A DNA stretch of 64,000 bases from Flavobacteriales bacterium (GTDB lineage Bacteria; Bacteroidota; Bacteroidia; Flavobacteriales_F; PHOS-HE28), in NCBI GenBank assembly GCA_016716605.1, contig JADJWA010000001.1, forward strand, positions 3,145,001-3,209,000. The letters are read 5' to 3'. Of the stretch, positions 41,783 through 51,608 are shown one piece after another. The stretch's first letter is position 1. The number at the start of each line of letters is the position of its first letter. The notes beneath the pieces are model-generated. The model ran no database searches, was not told where the DNA came from, and worked only from the letters and a program-made list of their open reading frames with translations. Made by a program: the position numbers and the translations under genes.

Positions 41783-44521
41783 ATGAAGTTCTCTGCTTGC
41801 TCCCTTGTGGCTCTCTTGGTAATCGCCTTGGTCCAGCCCACGGTTGCCCAGGTCAATTTCGATGGCGTCAACTACCAGGCGGTGGTGCGCGATGTGAACG
41901 GCGACCCGGTCCCCAACCAGGCCATTGGCGTGGAAGCCGTCGTACAGGTGGGAGCCACTGACAGCTATATCGAGACCCATACGATCAACTCCGATGGATT
42001 CGGGCTGATCGCTTTCCGGATCGGGTCCGGTACGCCGGGCGCCGGCACATTGGCCACCTTCGGCGACATCGACTGGGGCAGTGGACAGGATATCAGCTAC
42101 ACGGTGTCGGTGGATATCACCGGCGGCAATTCCTACGTGCTGCTCAGCACGGGGCCCTTCAAAGCGGTGCCCTTCGCCATGCACGCGCTCACGGCGGATA
42201 GCAGCGCGGCCTCTACTGTGCCGAACATCCTCCAGGATGCCGACGAGGACACCCGGATCCGGGTGGAGGCCACCCCCGATCAGGACACGATCCGGTTCGA
42301 CATCGCCGGTGTTGAATCCTTCGTGTTCACCAACGGAAAGATCTTCACTCCAGGCAACGGCCGGTCCGTCTTCCTAGGTGATGGCGCCGGCGAATTGGAT
42401 AACCTGACCGACAACAGGAATGTGGGCATCGGCTTCTTCGCGCTGAGCGATAACGTCACGGGAACGGGGAACGTGGCAATCGGCTACAACTCGCAGAGCT
42501 TGGCAACCGGTGGCACTGGGAATACATCCGTTGGCAACAACACAATGTTCGACAGGACCAGCGGGAGCTGGAACAGCGCCCTAGGCGCCGATGCGCTGCA
42601 GAATATCACGACCGGTCAGTACAATAGCGCGATTGGATCAGCGGCGCTGGCGGCCACTACTACCGGAAGCAATAACATCGCCGTGGGGACCGGAGCGCTA
42701 TTGGCCAACACCACGAGCAACAACAGTGTGGCCGTCGGCTACCAGTCGCTGCGATTTAACACGACCGCCAATAACGTGGGCCTCGGCTACCAGGCGGGTT
42801 ACTTCAACAACGCTGGCAACCGGCTCACCGCCATCGGGTACCGCGCATTGTACAACAGCGGTGCTGACGGCAATACCGGCGTGGGTTACGAGGCCGGATT
42901 AGCGACCACGAGCGGTTACGGCAATACCGCCATGGGCTCATTGGCCCTGCGCTTGAACGGTACCGGATACGAGAACGTGGCCGTGGGTGACAGCGCATCC
43001 TATGGAACCACCTCCGGCTACCGGAACGTGGCCTTGGGGCAGGGGGCGCTTCGTACCAACACCACTGCGGACTATGGAGTAGCCGTGGGATACCACAGCC
43101 TGCACAAGGCAGATGGGGGGGCGTTCTACAATACCATGGTGGGTGGGTTCTCAGGTGCGAGCATTTCCGGCGGTGATTACAATACCGGGATGGGCTACCA
43201 GGTGCTCGCGAGCTCCACCAACGCCCTGTACAATACGGCCATGGGCTACTACACCATGTTCTATAACACGACCGGGCAGTACAACACCGCCTTGGGCGTG
43301 CGTGCCTTGTTCCAGAACACCACAGCAAGCGGCAACACCGGCATCGGCTACAATTCCGGGTACGACAACCAGGCGGGCGAATACAACACCTCCCTCGGCT
43401 ACCGAAGCCTTGAGGACAACGTGGACGGACTATACAATACGGCCATCGGAGCGAATTCCCTGACCAATTCCGACCTATCGTTCAAAAACACCACGGTCGG
43501 GTATAGCACCGGCTTTGACCTTTCAACCGGCAGTGATAATACGTTGATGGGGTATTCGGCCGGACAGAACCTCACCACCGGCGGCTCGAACGTGGCCATG
43601 GGATCCAACGCCATGGGCACTGCAACCTCAGCTAACAACAACGCCGCAGTAGGACTTAATTCACTCGCCGCATTATCAATTGGATATCAGAACACGGCTG
43701 TCGGCCAAAACTCACTCCAGGTCTTGACGACCGGCAATCAGAATACCGGCCTGGGTGCCTTCGCGCTCGAGGACCACACGACAGGTACAGGTAATGTGGC
43801 GGTGGGCTATCGCGCCGGGGACCTGCTCACCGCGACCAGCTACAATACGTTCGCTGGGTATTGGACGGATGCCACGGGTGAGCCGAACTACTCGACGGCC
43901 CTGGGCTACTATGCGCGCACGACCGCCAGCAACCAGGTCCGCGTAGGCATTTCAGGCACCACCAGCATCGGTGGCTATGTAGGCTGGACCAACCTGAGCG
44001 ATGCACGGTACAAGACCGATGTACAAGAGGACGTCTCAGGCCTTGATTTCATCCTGCGCCTGCGGCCAGTGACCTACAAGGTGGACTACGCCAAGCTGGA
44101 CGACGTGATGGGCTTTGCAGCGAAGGCACGCGAGAACCAGGACCCGAACTATGAGGCGCATGTCGCAGCACTCTCCAGGGAGGTGCGCACGGGGTTCCTT
44201 GCTCAGGAGGTGGAGGAGGCTGCCGCTGCGGTAGGATACGCCTTCAGCGGGGTGGACAAACCCAAGAACGAGAACGACCACTACGGCCTGCGCTACGCTG
44301 AGTTCGTGGTGCCCCTGGTGAAGGCCACCCAGGAACAACAGGCCACGATCGAGGAACTACGCCAGCAGGTGAGCGACCTGCAGGCACAGCACAGCCTGAA
44401 GGAGGCCGAAGTGGAGCAGTTGCGGACAATGCTTGCCAGCCAGGAGGAAATGCAGCGCATCATCAGCCAGTTGCAGGAACAGGTGGCACGGCATGCAGAG
44501 ACGCTGGAGAACGACCGTTGA
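41783..44521 (+). CDS. Secreted tail-fibre-like protein with S74 chaperone domain
   Basis: A 912-residue protein. Signal peptide 1-22 (ends T-V-A-Q). Residues about 23-135 are a beta domain (F-D-G-V-N-Y-Q-A-V-V-R-D) related to the N-terminus of the three Lcl proteins at 49186-52688. Residues about 190-730 are ~20 short repeats with N-T-A-x-G and L-x-x-N-T-T-G motifs, similar to the YadA-like head fold. From about 736, S-D-A-R-Y-K-T-D-V and R-P-V-T-Y-K-V-D with T-G-F-L-A-Q-E-V-E mark the S74/endosialidase chaperone domain, which trimerises the stalk and then cleaves itself off at the Ser. The last 60 residues form a coiled coil. In Bacteroidota such genes are cellular, not phage. A trimeric surface fibre is inference. 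Confidence 0.88.
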   Translation: MKFSACSLVALLVIALVQPTVAQVNFDGVNYQAVVRDVNGDPVPNQAIGVEAVVQVGATDSYIETHTINSDGFGLIAFRIGSGTPGAGTLATFGDIDWGSGQDISYTVSVDITGGNSYVLLSTGPFKAVPFAMHALTADSSAASTVPNILQDADEDTRIRVEATPDQDTIRFDIAGVESFVFTNGKIFTPGNGRSVFLGDGAGELDNLTDNRNVGIGFFALSDNVTGTGNVAIGYNSQSLATGGTGNTSVGNNTMFDRTSGSWNSALGADALQNITTGQYNSAIGSAALAATTTGSNNIAVGTGALLANTTSNNSVAVGYQSLRFNTTANNVGLGYQAGYFNNAGNRLTAIGYRALYNSGADGNTGVGYEAGLATTSGYGNTAMGSLALRLNGTGYENVAVGDSASYGTTSGYRNVALGQGALRTNTTADYGVAVGYHSLHKADGGAFYNTMVGGFSGASISGGDYNTGMGYQVLASSTNALYNTAMGYYTMFYNTTGQYNTALGVRALFQNTTASGNTGIGYNSGYDNQAGEYNTSLGYRSLEDNVDGLYNTAIGANSLTNSDLSFKNTTVGYSTGFDLSTGSDNTLMGYSAGQNLTTGGSNVAMGSNAMGTATSANNNAAVGLNSLAALSIGYQNTAVGQNSLQVLTTGNQNTGLGAFALEDHTTGTGNVAVGYRAGDLLTATSYNTFAGYWTDATGEPNYSTALGYYARTTASNQVRVGISGTTSIGGYVGWTNLSDARYKTDVQEDVSGLDFILRLRPVTYKVDYAKLDDVMGFAAKARENQDPNYEAHVAALSREVRTGFLAQEVEEAAAAVGYAFSGVDKPKNENDHYGLRYAEFVVPLVKATQEQQATIEELRQQVSDLQAQHSLKEAEVEQLRTMLASQEEMQRIISQLQEQVARHAETLENDR

Positions 44522-44533
44522 TCCACCGAGGCC

Positions 44534-47358
44534 ATGAAGACCAACATGCGTTCGCTACGCGGCATCGGCCTGGCAGTCCTGATCGGGGTGCTTGGCACAG
44601 GACCGCTGGCCGCCCAGGAACTGGTGCCTGCCGATGGAGGCACCGCCATCATCGGAAGCACGACCATCAGCTGGTCGGTCGGGGAGCCCATCATCGGCAC
44701 CTCGGCCACGGCGGGTGGCCACATGACGCAAGGCTACCAGCAGCCTGCCGGCAAGCTCATCTACTACAGCCGCGCCACGGGCAACGTGAGCGACCCGATC
44801 TGGAGCCGCACGCGCACCGGCACCGCCGGGCCCGCGCAATGGGGCACGCGCAGCACCATGGTGGTGCAGAATGGCGATGTGGTGTCGAACATGGGCACCG
44901 TGATGACCAATGTGGTGAACATCGAGGCGGGCGGCGCCATGGTGCTAGCCACCGGCAGCAGCCTGGATGTCCATGGCGACAGCCTGATCATCGCCGGTGC
45001 CGTTACAGCGCAGGATGGCAGCACCGTGACCCTGGAGCGCAGCTTCGGTCCGGTCACCATCCTCACCACCGGCGCTCCGGGCCTGTTCGACCTGACGGCC
45101 AATGCGCCTGCAGGCGTTGACCTGGTGGGCGACCTGAACATCCGCGGCACGCTCCAGCTGAACGATGGCGCGTTCGATGCGAGCACCGGCCTCCTGGTCC
45201 TCACCAGCGATGCGCTGTTCACCGGCCGCCTCGGCCCCGTATCCCCCACCGCCAGCTACCTCGGCAACATGAAGGTGGAGCGCTACATCCCCGGCGGCGC
45301 CACCAACTGGCGACTGCTGGGCAGCCCGATCTCCAACCGGAGAGTGGCGCATTGGCAGGACGACTTCATCACCGCCGGCTATCCCGGCTCGCAGTTCCCC
45401 ACCTTCGATGATCCGGTGGGCAGTGGCATCCTCTGGCCCAGCATCCGGTGGTATGATGAGACCAACACCGGCACCGCGCAGAACGATGGCATCACCGGCG
45501 TGAGCAGCCAGCTGCAGCCGTTGGCAACCGGCCAGGGCTTCGCGGCCTGGAGCGGCGATGCGCTGGGCGGCACCGCGCCCTTCATCGTGGATGTGCACAA
45601 TGCGCCGCCGCACATCGCCTCCAGCCCCATCTCCTGCCCATGAGCTGGACCGACACCGGCACCCCGCTCACGGATGGCTGGAACCTGGTGAGCAACCCCG
45701 TGCCCAGCGCCATCGCCTTCGACCAGATCGCGCGCGGCGCCGATGTGGAGGATTACGTGACCTTCTACAACCCCGCCAACGGCAACGCGGCGGTGTACGA
45801 CATCAGCCTGGGCATGGGCAGCAACGGCGCCACCAACACGATCCAGAGCAGCCAGGGCTTCTTCCTCAAGGCCAACGGCCCGAACGTGGCCACCACCGTG
45901 GAGGAGAGCGACAAGATCAACGACAACGGCGGCGGGATCTTCGGCGGCCTGCTGCCCGATGCATCGCCCATGCTGCACCTGCGCATCGCCAGCGCGATCA
46001 ATAGCTTCAACGATGAGGCGTTCGTGGTCTTCGATGTCGGCGCCCCGCTGCTCGATGCCGAGGATGTGGTGAAGTACGTCTTCGCCCACCCGGCCGCACC
46101 GCAGGTGGCCACCCTCGCACCCGATGGCGAGCAGCTCGCCTTCAACTGCTTCGGCGCGCTCGATGCGGCCTTCCTGGTGCCCGTGAGCGTGAACGCCGGA
46201 GTCACCGGAACCTACACCATCACCGTGGACCAGCTCGGTGAGCTCGACCTCACGTGCATCGTCCTGAAGGACCTCGTGACGAACACCATCATCACGCTCA
46301 CGGGCAGCGATTCGTACAGCTTCTTCCTGGATGCCAACGATGACCCCAACGTTCCGCGCTTCCAGCTCAAGGTGGTGATGCCCGAGGCTTCCTTCACGCC
46401 TTCCTCCGCCTCCGTGGGCATCGGCGAAGAGGTGAGCTTCTCGAACGCGAGCACCAATGCAGGCTCCTATGCGTGGGACTTCGGTGATGGCACGACGAGC
46501 ACCGAAGCGGAGCCCGCCCACGCCTTCGCATCCGGCGGCGTGTTCGAGGTGACGCTCACGGCGTCCACCGGCACCTGCACCGCCTCGCTCACGCAAACGA
46601 TCACCGTGAGCTCCCCCGTCCTGCCCGTTGCCGTGCGCGCGCTGCTCCAAGGGCCGTACAACGAAGGCACCGGACTGATGAACGACGCGCTGCGCTCCGC
46701 AGGCATGCTGCCCATGCTTGAGCCCTACACCGCGATGGGCTACGCGCACATCGGCGGCGGCGGCGAGTTCGTGATGCCATCGGTCTTCAGCACCACCGGT
46801 GCGGACGCCATCGTGGATTGGGTGGTGGTGGAACTGCGCTCTGCTGGTGATCCGGCCGAAGTGGTGGAGACGCGCAGCGGCCTGCTCCAGCGAGACGGCG
46901 ATATCGTTGCCGCCAACGGCAGCTCGCCGCTCTCCTTCCTCTCCGCCCCCGGCAGCTACCACCTCGCCATCCGCCACCGCAACCACTTGGGCGTGATGAC
47001 CCATGATCCGATCGCCTTCGGCGCGGCGGTAACCGCCATCGACTTCCGGGATGGCGGCACGGCCACCTACGGCACCGAGGCCCTGGCCTTCAGCGGCAAC
47101 GTGCGCCTGCTCTGGTGCGGCGATGTGTGGGGAGACGGCGTGCTCAAGTACGTGGGCCAGGACAACGACCGCGATCCCATCCTGGTGGCCATCGGCGGCA
47201 CCGTGCCGACGAGCGTGCTCACCGGTGAGTACCGCGCCGAGGACGTGAACCTGGATGGTGAGGTGAAGTACGTGGGCACGAACAACGACCGCGATCCGAT
47301 CCTGGTGAATATTGGTGGTGCGGTGCCGACGAACGTGCGGATGGGGCAATTGCCGTGA
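44534..47358 (+). pseudogene. QLP-module surface protein, interrupted by a one-base frameshift
   Basis: Two frames, 44534-45643 and 45640-47358, together give one protein of about 940 residues matching the C-terminal third of the giant protein. Signal peptide 1-28 (ends L-A-A-Q), then a domain with S-W-S-V-G-E-P, the region near-identical to the giant (from about 45243), a PKD domain with W-D-F-G-D-G and the C-terminal module ending QLP. At 45629-45637 this copy reads ATCTCCTGC where the giant has ATCTCCCTGC, a loss of one C that creates a stop at 45641-45643. An ATG overlaps that stop (ATGA), so restart is possible, but the second part would lack a signal peptide. A recent mutation, phase variation or sequencing error are all possible. 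Confidence 0.85.
45243..47297. repeat. Segmental duplication, copy 2 (pairs with 35566-37650)
   Basis: Collinear with 35566-37650; see that entry. This copy carries the one-base deletion near 45632 and, at its end, changes sequence after the last D-R-D-P-I-L codons. Confidence 0.9.
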
Positions 47359-47393
47359 GGAACAAACGCTCGGATCAAAGTACCCTGGTCCCT

Positions 47394-49037
47394 TCAGATC
47401 CGGGCGAGTGCTTCGGCCAGATCGTCCTCCTCGTCCAACCCCAACTTCTGTTTCAACCGGTACTTCGCCACCCGCACGCTCGTTGGCGCGATGTGGCGCA
47501 GGTCGGCGATGGTGGCATTGTTCATCCCCGAGCGCACCATGCCGCACAGCTCGAGCTCCTTTTCGGTGAGGTCCGGTTGCAGGGCCTTGAGCCGCTCATA
47601 GAACGCGCTGTTCACCACCTCCACCTCGCGGTACAGCCATTCGCGTTGCTCGTCCACCCGCAACTGCGAGCGCACGCTCTCCTTCAGGTGCTCCACCTTG
47701 GCGCTCACATCCGCCTTCAGTGGTTTGGCGCGGATGATGGCACCGGCGGCATCCATCACCTCGCGCGTCCATTCGCGTTTGCGGGAAAGGTCCTGGGCCA
47801 TCTGCTGGATGTCCTTCCGTTTGTTGGCCAGTTCGGCCTCCACCTGCTGTTTCTCCAGCTGCTTGCGGCGGATGCGCGCGCGGAAGAACCCGGCCAGCGC
47901 GAGCAGCGATACCGCGGCGAGCACCGCCACCAGCCACAGGATGATGGTGCGCGAACGGGTGCGCGCTTCGGAAGCGGCCACACGCGCTTCGTCCAGTGCG
48001 GCTTGCGCGGCCAGCTCGGCCTGCATGCGGCGGACGCCGAAGGCGGTGACGGCGCCCAAGGCTGACTGCTGCTCCGACCTGTCCGTGCGGGCAATGCTGT
48101 CGTTCAGGGCGAGCAGCGCGCGCGCGGCCCTTGCCTCCCGCCGGGGATCGCCCAGGGCCTTGGCCAGCCGGTGGTCCAGCCGGATCAATTGCGGACGGGC
48201 CTGCCGTCGCTGCCCCGCGCCCAACTCGCTGAGGTGCTTGCGCAACGTGTCCAGCACCGCCGCGGCGAGATCCGTTCGGCGTGCATCCAGCCATAGCCCG
48301 GCCAGCTCGATACTGTAGCGCCGGAAGCGATCGTCAAGGTCGGCGTCGTGGTGATGGAGTTGCTGGAGGAGGATGTTCACGTTCTCGGCCACCAAGGCAC
48401 GTGCGCGGGCACTGTCACCACGCAGCAGGGCCACCGCCGCACGGTTGTCCCGCCAACTGAAGCGGATGTCCACGATCGGTTCGACACGCCCCTGCTCCAA
48501 CAGCGTGGCCACCGTGTCCAGGTAACGGTCCGCCGGATCGGGCTCCCGGCGTTCGAGGTGCAGGATGGCCAGGTTGTTATAGAGGCCGGCCAGGGAGTAG
48601 GGGTCCTCGCGCGGTGCCGATCGCAGGCTCCACAGCAAATAATGCCGGGCACTATCCAATTGCCCCAATACCATATACCGGGAACCCAGGCCAGCGATGG
48701 CCCGCGCCGTGCTCACGCTGTCGCCTTTGGCCTGTGCGGCTGCCAGTTCCAGGCGTCCTTGTTCAAAGGCGAGGTCAATGGCGTTGAGATAGTAGAGCAC
48801 CGTACCCAGTTCCCGATGGATGGCCCATCGATCCTTGGTAGGGGTGGTGCTGGTGATCGCTTCCTCCGCACGGAAGAGCAATTCCAGTTTGGTGGTCAGG
48901 CTCGCGGTATCGCGCTTGCGCTCATAGTCCTGCCGCAGCACCGTTGCGCGATCGGCCAAGGGGTCCGCTTGGGCGTGAACGGCCGAGTGCGACGTTACCA
49001 GTCGTATCAAAATACTGAACAACAGGAATTTGCGCAT
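47394..49037 (-). CDS. Membrane-bound TPR-LuxR transcriptional regulator
   Basis: A 547-residue protein of a Bacteroidota type. Signal peptide or N-anchor 1-22 (V-H-A-Q), then periplasmic TPR-like helical repeats (about 60-340; A-G-L-Y-N-N-L-A-I-L-H-L-E-R), TM near 363-388, a long coiled coil (about 390-440), and a C-terminal LuxR HTH (about 485-545) with L-T-E-K-E-L-E-L-C-G-M-V-R-S-G and S-V-R-V-A-K-Y-R-L-K-Q-K-L-G-L. It should bind DNA from the membrane. It is convergent with the frameshifted gene and divergent from the Lcl cluster at 49186, which is a likely target. Confidence 0.88.
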   Translation of the reverse strand: MRKFLLFSILIRLVTSHSAVHAQADPLADRATVLRQDYERKRDTASLTTKLELLFRAEEAITSTTPTKDRWAIHRELGTVLYYLNAIDLAFEQGRLELAAAQAKGDSVSTARAIAGLGSRYMVLGQLDSARHYLLWSLRSAPREDPYSLAGLYNNLAILHLERREPDPADRYLDTVATLLEQGRVEPIVDIRFSWRDNRAAVALLRGDSARARALVAENVNILLQQLHHHDADLDDRFRRYSIELAGLWLDARRTDLAAAVLDTLRKHLSELGAGQRRQARPQLIRLDHRLAKALGDPRREARAARALLALNDSIARTDRSEQQSALGAVTAFGVRRMQAELAAQAALDEARVAASEARTRSRTIILWLVAVLAAVSLLALAGFFRARIRRKQLEKQQVEAELANKRKDIQQMAQDLSRKREWTREVMDAAGAIIRAKPLKADVSAKVEHLKESVRSQLRVDEQREWLYREVEVVNSAFYERLKALQPDLTEKELELCGMVRSGMNNATIADLRHIAPTSVRVAKYRLKQKLGLDEEDDLAEALARI

Positions 49038-49095
49038 GGTCCGTGGAGGTGGCGATCAGGCCAAAGAAACACCGGAGGAAACAAAAAATACGGCC

Positions 49096-49115
49096 TGTAT
49101 ACGCTTTGTATACGC
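49096..49115. promoter_or_regulatory. Direct repeat TGTATACGC x2, possible operator
   Basis: TGTATACGC at 49096-49104 and 49107-49115, 11 bp apart (about one helical turn), each containing the palindrome GTATAC. It lies in the 148-nt gap between the TPR-LuxR gene and the divergent Lcl cluster, a position that fits a control site for either. Confidence 0.4.
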
Positions 49116-49185
49116 CCAAAACTAGCCATCCTTCCCTCAGCGGTATAATCTCGCGGCACGTTCGATCAGCGACCGTGTACACGCG

Positions 49186-50427
49186 ATGAAACACCAGCAT
49201 TCCAATTCATTATCGCATCCGAACACTTGGCTGGGGGCCGCCCTCATCCTCGTTCATACAACGGCCCTTGCCCAAACCCCCGAAGCCTTCCGCTACCAGG
49301 CCGTGGCCCGCGATGGCGGCGGACAGTTGGTGGTGAACACCGCCGTGGGCGTGCAGTTCCAGCTGCACCAGGGCAGCGCCGGCGGTACGGTGGTCTACGC
49401 GGAGACGCACAGCCCCACCACCAACGCCCAGGGCCTCTTCTCGGTGGCCGTGGGCGAGGGCACGCCAACCACGGGCACCTTCAGCACCATCCCATGGTCG
49501 GTGGGCAGCTACTGGGTGGAAGTGGGCCTGGACCCCGCCGGCGGCACGGCCTACAGCACCATCGGCGTGCAGCAACTGCTGAGCGTGCCCTACGCCTTGC
49601 AGGCGAAGGGGGCCTCGCATGCGGCCACGGCCACCCACGCCGACACGGCGACCCATGCCACGAGCGCGGCGATGGCGGATTCCTCAGGCATTGCCGCCAT
49701 GGCCATGGTGGCCGATAGTACGAACACGGCCGCGCACGCCTCCACCGCTGATACGGCCTCCTATGCCCTGCAGGCAGGCCCTCCCGGCAGCGCAGCCGGC
49801 GAGATCCGCTACTGGAACGGCGCTGCATGGGTCTCCCTGGCACCGGGCAATGTGGGCGACGCGCTGGTCTATTGCGGTGGTGTGTTGCGTTGGGGAACTT
49901 GCTCGGTCCAGGAGCGACTGGACGCCGGACAGACCCCATGCGAGATCGTCAATAGCGGCGTTCCGCTGGACTCACTCTATGGCCGTGTCTATCAGGGAGG
50001 GATGATCGGGTACCTGAACACCACTACGTGCCAGGGTCTGGTGGCTGCCATGAGCAACTTACCCACCTTCGGATCGGGACTACCCTGGAGGCACTTTTCC
50101 TGTCAGCAAGGCACATTCTATGGAACTTCAACGGGAATGTTTACCGGCGCTGCCAACACCGCGTTGATCCTGGCAGGACCCTGCGCGGCGGGATCTGCTG
50201 CACAGGCTGCGACCAGCCCGGGCCCAGGTTGGTACCTGCCCTCTCGCGATGAATTGTGGGCCCTTCGGAACAACCTCTATCTGAATGGCCATATGCCGCC
50301 AGCGGACTATTGGTCATCCTCCGAGCTGGCCATTTTTGAGCCGTATTGGATCAATTTTTTTGAAGGGATCATTTCAGGCGGCGCAGATACCTGGAATCTG
50401 AAGGTGCGCCCTGTCAAACAGTTCTGA
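49186..50427 (+). CDS. Secreted Lcl/DUF1566-like protein 1
   Basis: A 413-residue protein, first of three tandem paralogs. Signal peptide ends T-A-L-A-Q (about 30). Residues about 31-145 are a beta domain (E-A-F-R-Y-Q-A-V-A-R-D, ending Q-L-L-S-V-P-Y-A-L), also seen in the S74 protein. A low-complexity Ala/Thr/His linker (about 146-200) is longer than in the paralogs. The C-terminal part has the DUF1566/Lcl pattern: G-G-M-I-G-Y-L, G-W-Y-L-P-S-R-D-E-L-W-A-L, D-Y-W-S-S-S-E and a final V-R-P-V-K-Q-F. In this family the C-terminal part has a C-type-lectin-like fold and binds ligands; no enzyme motif is visible. It probably shares an operon with the next three genes. Confidence 0.85.
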   Translation: MKHQHSNSLSHPNTWLGAALILVHTTALAQTPEAFRYQAVARDGGGQLVVNTAVGVQFQLHQGSAGGTVVYAETHSPTTNAQGLFSVAVGEGTPTTGTFSTIPWSVGSYWVEVGLDPAGGTAYSTIGVQQLLSVPYALQAKGASHAATATHADTATHATSAAMADSSGIAAMAMVADSTNTAAHASTADTASYALQAGPPGSAAGEIRYWNGAAWVSLAPGNVGDALVYCGGVLRWGTCSVQERLDAGQTPCEIVNSGVPLDSLYGRVYQGGMIGYLNTTTCQGLVAAMSNLPTFGSGLPWRHFSCQQGTFYGTSTGMFTGAANTALILAGPCAAGSAAQAATSPGPGWYLPSRDELWALRNNLYLNGHMPPADYWSSSELAIFEPYWINFFEGIISGGADTWNLKVRPVKQF

Positions 50428-51572
50428 TGGCATTCATGAACGCTCGAACGACCATGTCCCTCCGCTCCATCCCCTCCGCTGCCGTGTATCTGCTTGCCCT
50501 TGCGCCGTGGGCGGCCGGTGCCCAAAGCCCCGAAGCCTTCCGCTACCAGGCCGTGGCCCGCGATGGCGGTGGCCAGCTGGTGGTGAACACCGCCGTGGGC
50601 GTGCAGTTCCAGCTGCACCAGGGCAGCGCCGGCGGTACGGTGGTGTATGCGGAGACGCACAGCCCCACCACCAACGCGCAGGGCCTCTTCACGGTGGCCG
50701 TGGGCGAGGGCAGCCCCACCAGCGGCACCTTCAGCACCATCGATTGGAGCGCCGGGTCCTACTTCGTGGAAGTGGGCCTGGACCCCGCCGGCGGCACGGC
50801 CTACAGCACCATTGGCGTGCAGCAGCTGCTGAGCGTGCCGTACGCCTTGCAGGCGAAGGGGGCGAGCACGGCGCAACACGCGGACACGGCACAGTACGCG
50901 CAACAGGCCGGGCCGCCGGGCAACGCGCCGGGTGAGATCCGGTACTGGAACGGCAGCGCATGGGTGAACCTGCCCTTGGGACCCAGCGGCCAGAGCCTGA
51001 CAAGCTGTGGAGGAACCTTGCAATGGGGACCATGCGCCGTGCAGACCCGGTTGAACGCCGGCGAAACACCCTGCCAGATCGTGAACAGCGGCGTACCGCT
51101 GGATTCCCTCTGGGGCAAGAACTACCTCGGCGGGCTCATTGCCTACCTGGACCCCAATACCTGCCAAGGCTTCGTAGTGACCGGGAATGAAACTGTCAGT
51201 TACTGGATGGAAGATTCTGGAGGTACGGGTGTCTGCGATCAGACCTTGGTCGGTGGCACTTCCACAGCACTATTGACGGGTCCAGCCAATTCATTGGCCA
51301 TAGCCAGCTTACCCGGCTGCGATCTGACCAACGTGATACAAGAGATGTCCTACGTGTTCGGACCATCATGGTCCCTTCCCTCACGTGATGACCTGTTGGC
51401 TTGCTACACCAACCTATTCCTGCACGGCCTTGGGAATTTCCAGCCCACAGCGTATTGGAGCTCATCAGAAGCTTCTTCAAGCGTCGCATGGGCTGTCGAT
51501 TTCAATAATGGGAACAGCATAGGGTGGTCAAAAGAGTTCTATCTGAACGTCCGCGGCGTCAAGAACTTCTGA
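50427..51572 (+). CDS. Secreted Lcl/DUF1566-like protein 2
   Basis: A 381-residue paralog. The ATG at 50427 overlaps the previous stop (TGATG), suggesting coupling; ATGs at 50436 and 50454 are alternatives. Signal peptide ends A-G-A-Q. The N-terminal beta domain is nearly identical, also in DNA, to paralogs 1 and 3, while the linker is short and the ligand-type C-terminal part differs much more. Family marks: I-V-N-S-G-V-P-L-D-S-L-W-G-K, G-G-L-I-A-Y-L-D-P-N-T-C-Q-G, W-S-L-P-S-R-D-D-L-L and A-Y-W-S-S-S-E. Confidence 0.85.
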   Translation: MAFMNARTTMSLRSIPSAAVYLLALAPWAAGAQSPEAFRYQAVARDGGGQLVVNTAVGVQFQLHQGSAGGTVVYAETHSPTTNAQGLFTVAVGEGSPTSGTFSTIDWSAGSYFVEVGLDPAGGTAYSTIGVQQLLSVPYALQAKGASTAQHADTAQYAQQAGPPGNAPGEIRYWNGSAWVNLPLGPSGQSLTSCGGTLQWGPCAVQTRLNAGETPCQIVNSGVPLDSLWGKNYLGGLIAYLDPNTCQGFVVTGNETVSYWMEDSGGTGVCDQTLVGGTSTALLTGPANSLAIASLPGCDLTNVIQEMSYVFGPSWSLPSRDDLLACYTNLFLHGLGNFQPTAYWSSSEASSSVAWAVDFNNGNSIGWSKEFYLNVRGVKNF

Positions 51573-51608
51573 GCCACCCTTAATGGAATTAATGACCTCC
51601 CAAGAGCG

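Noticed and set aside
41783..44521. Prophage tail fibre
   Set aside because: S74 domains are known from phages, but there are no phage structural or lysis genes around it, and it has a signal peptide and a domain shared with cellular surface proteins.
45640..47358. An independent gene starting at 45640
   Set aside because: It has no signal peptide, its start lies within a region homologous to the middle of the giant protein, and one inserted base fuses it to the frame before it.
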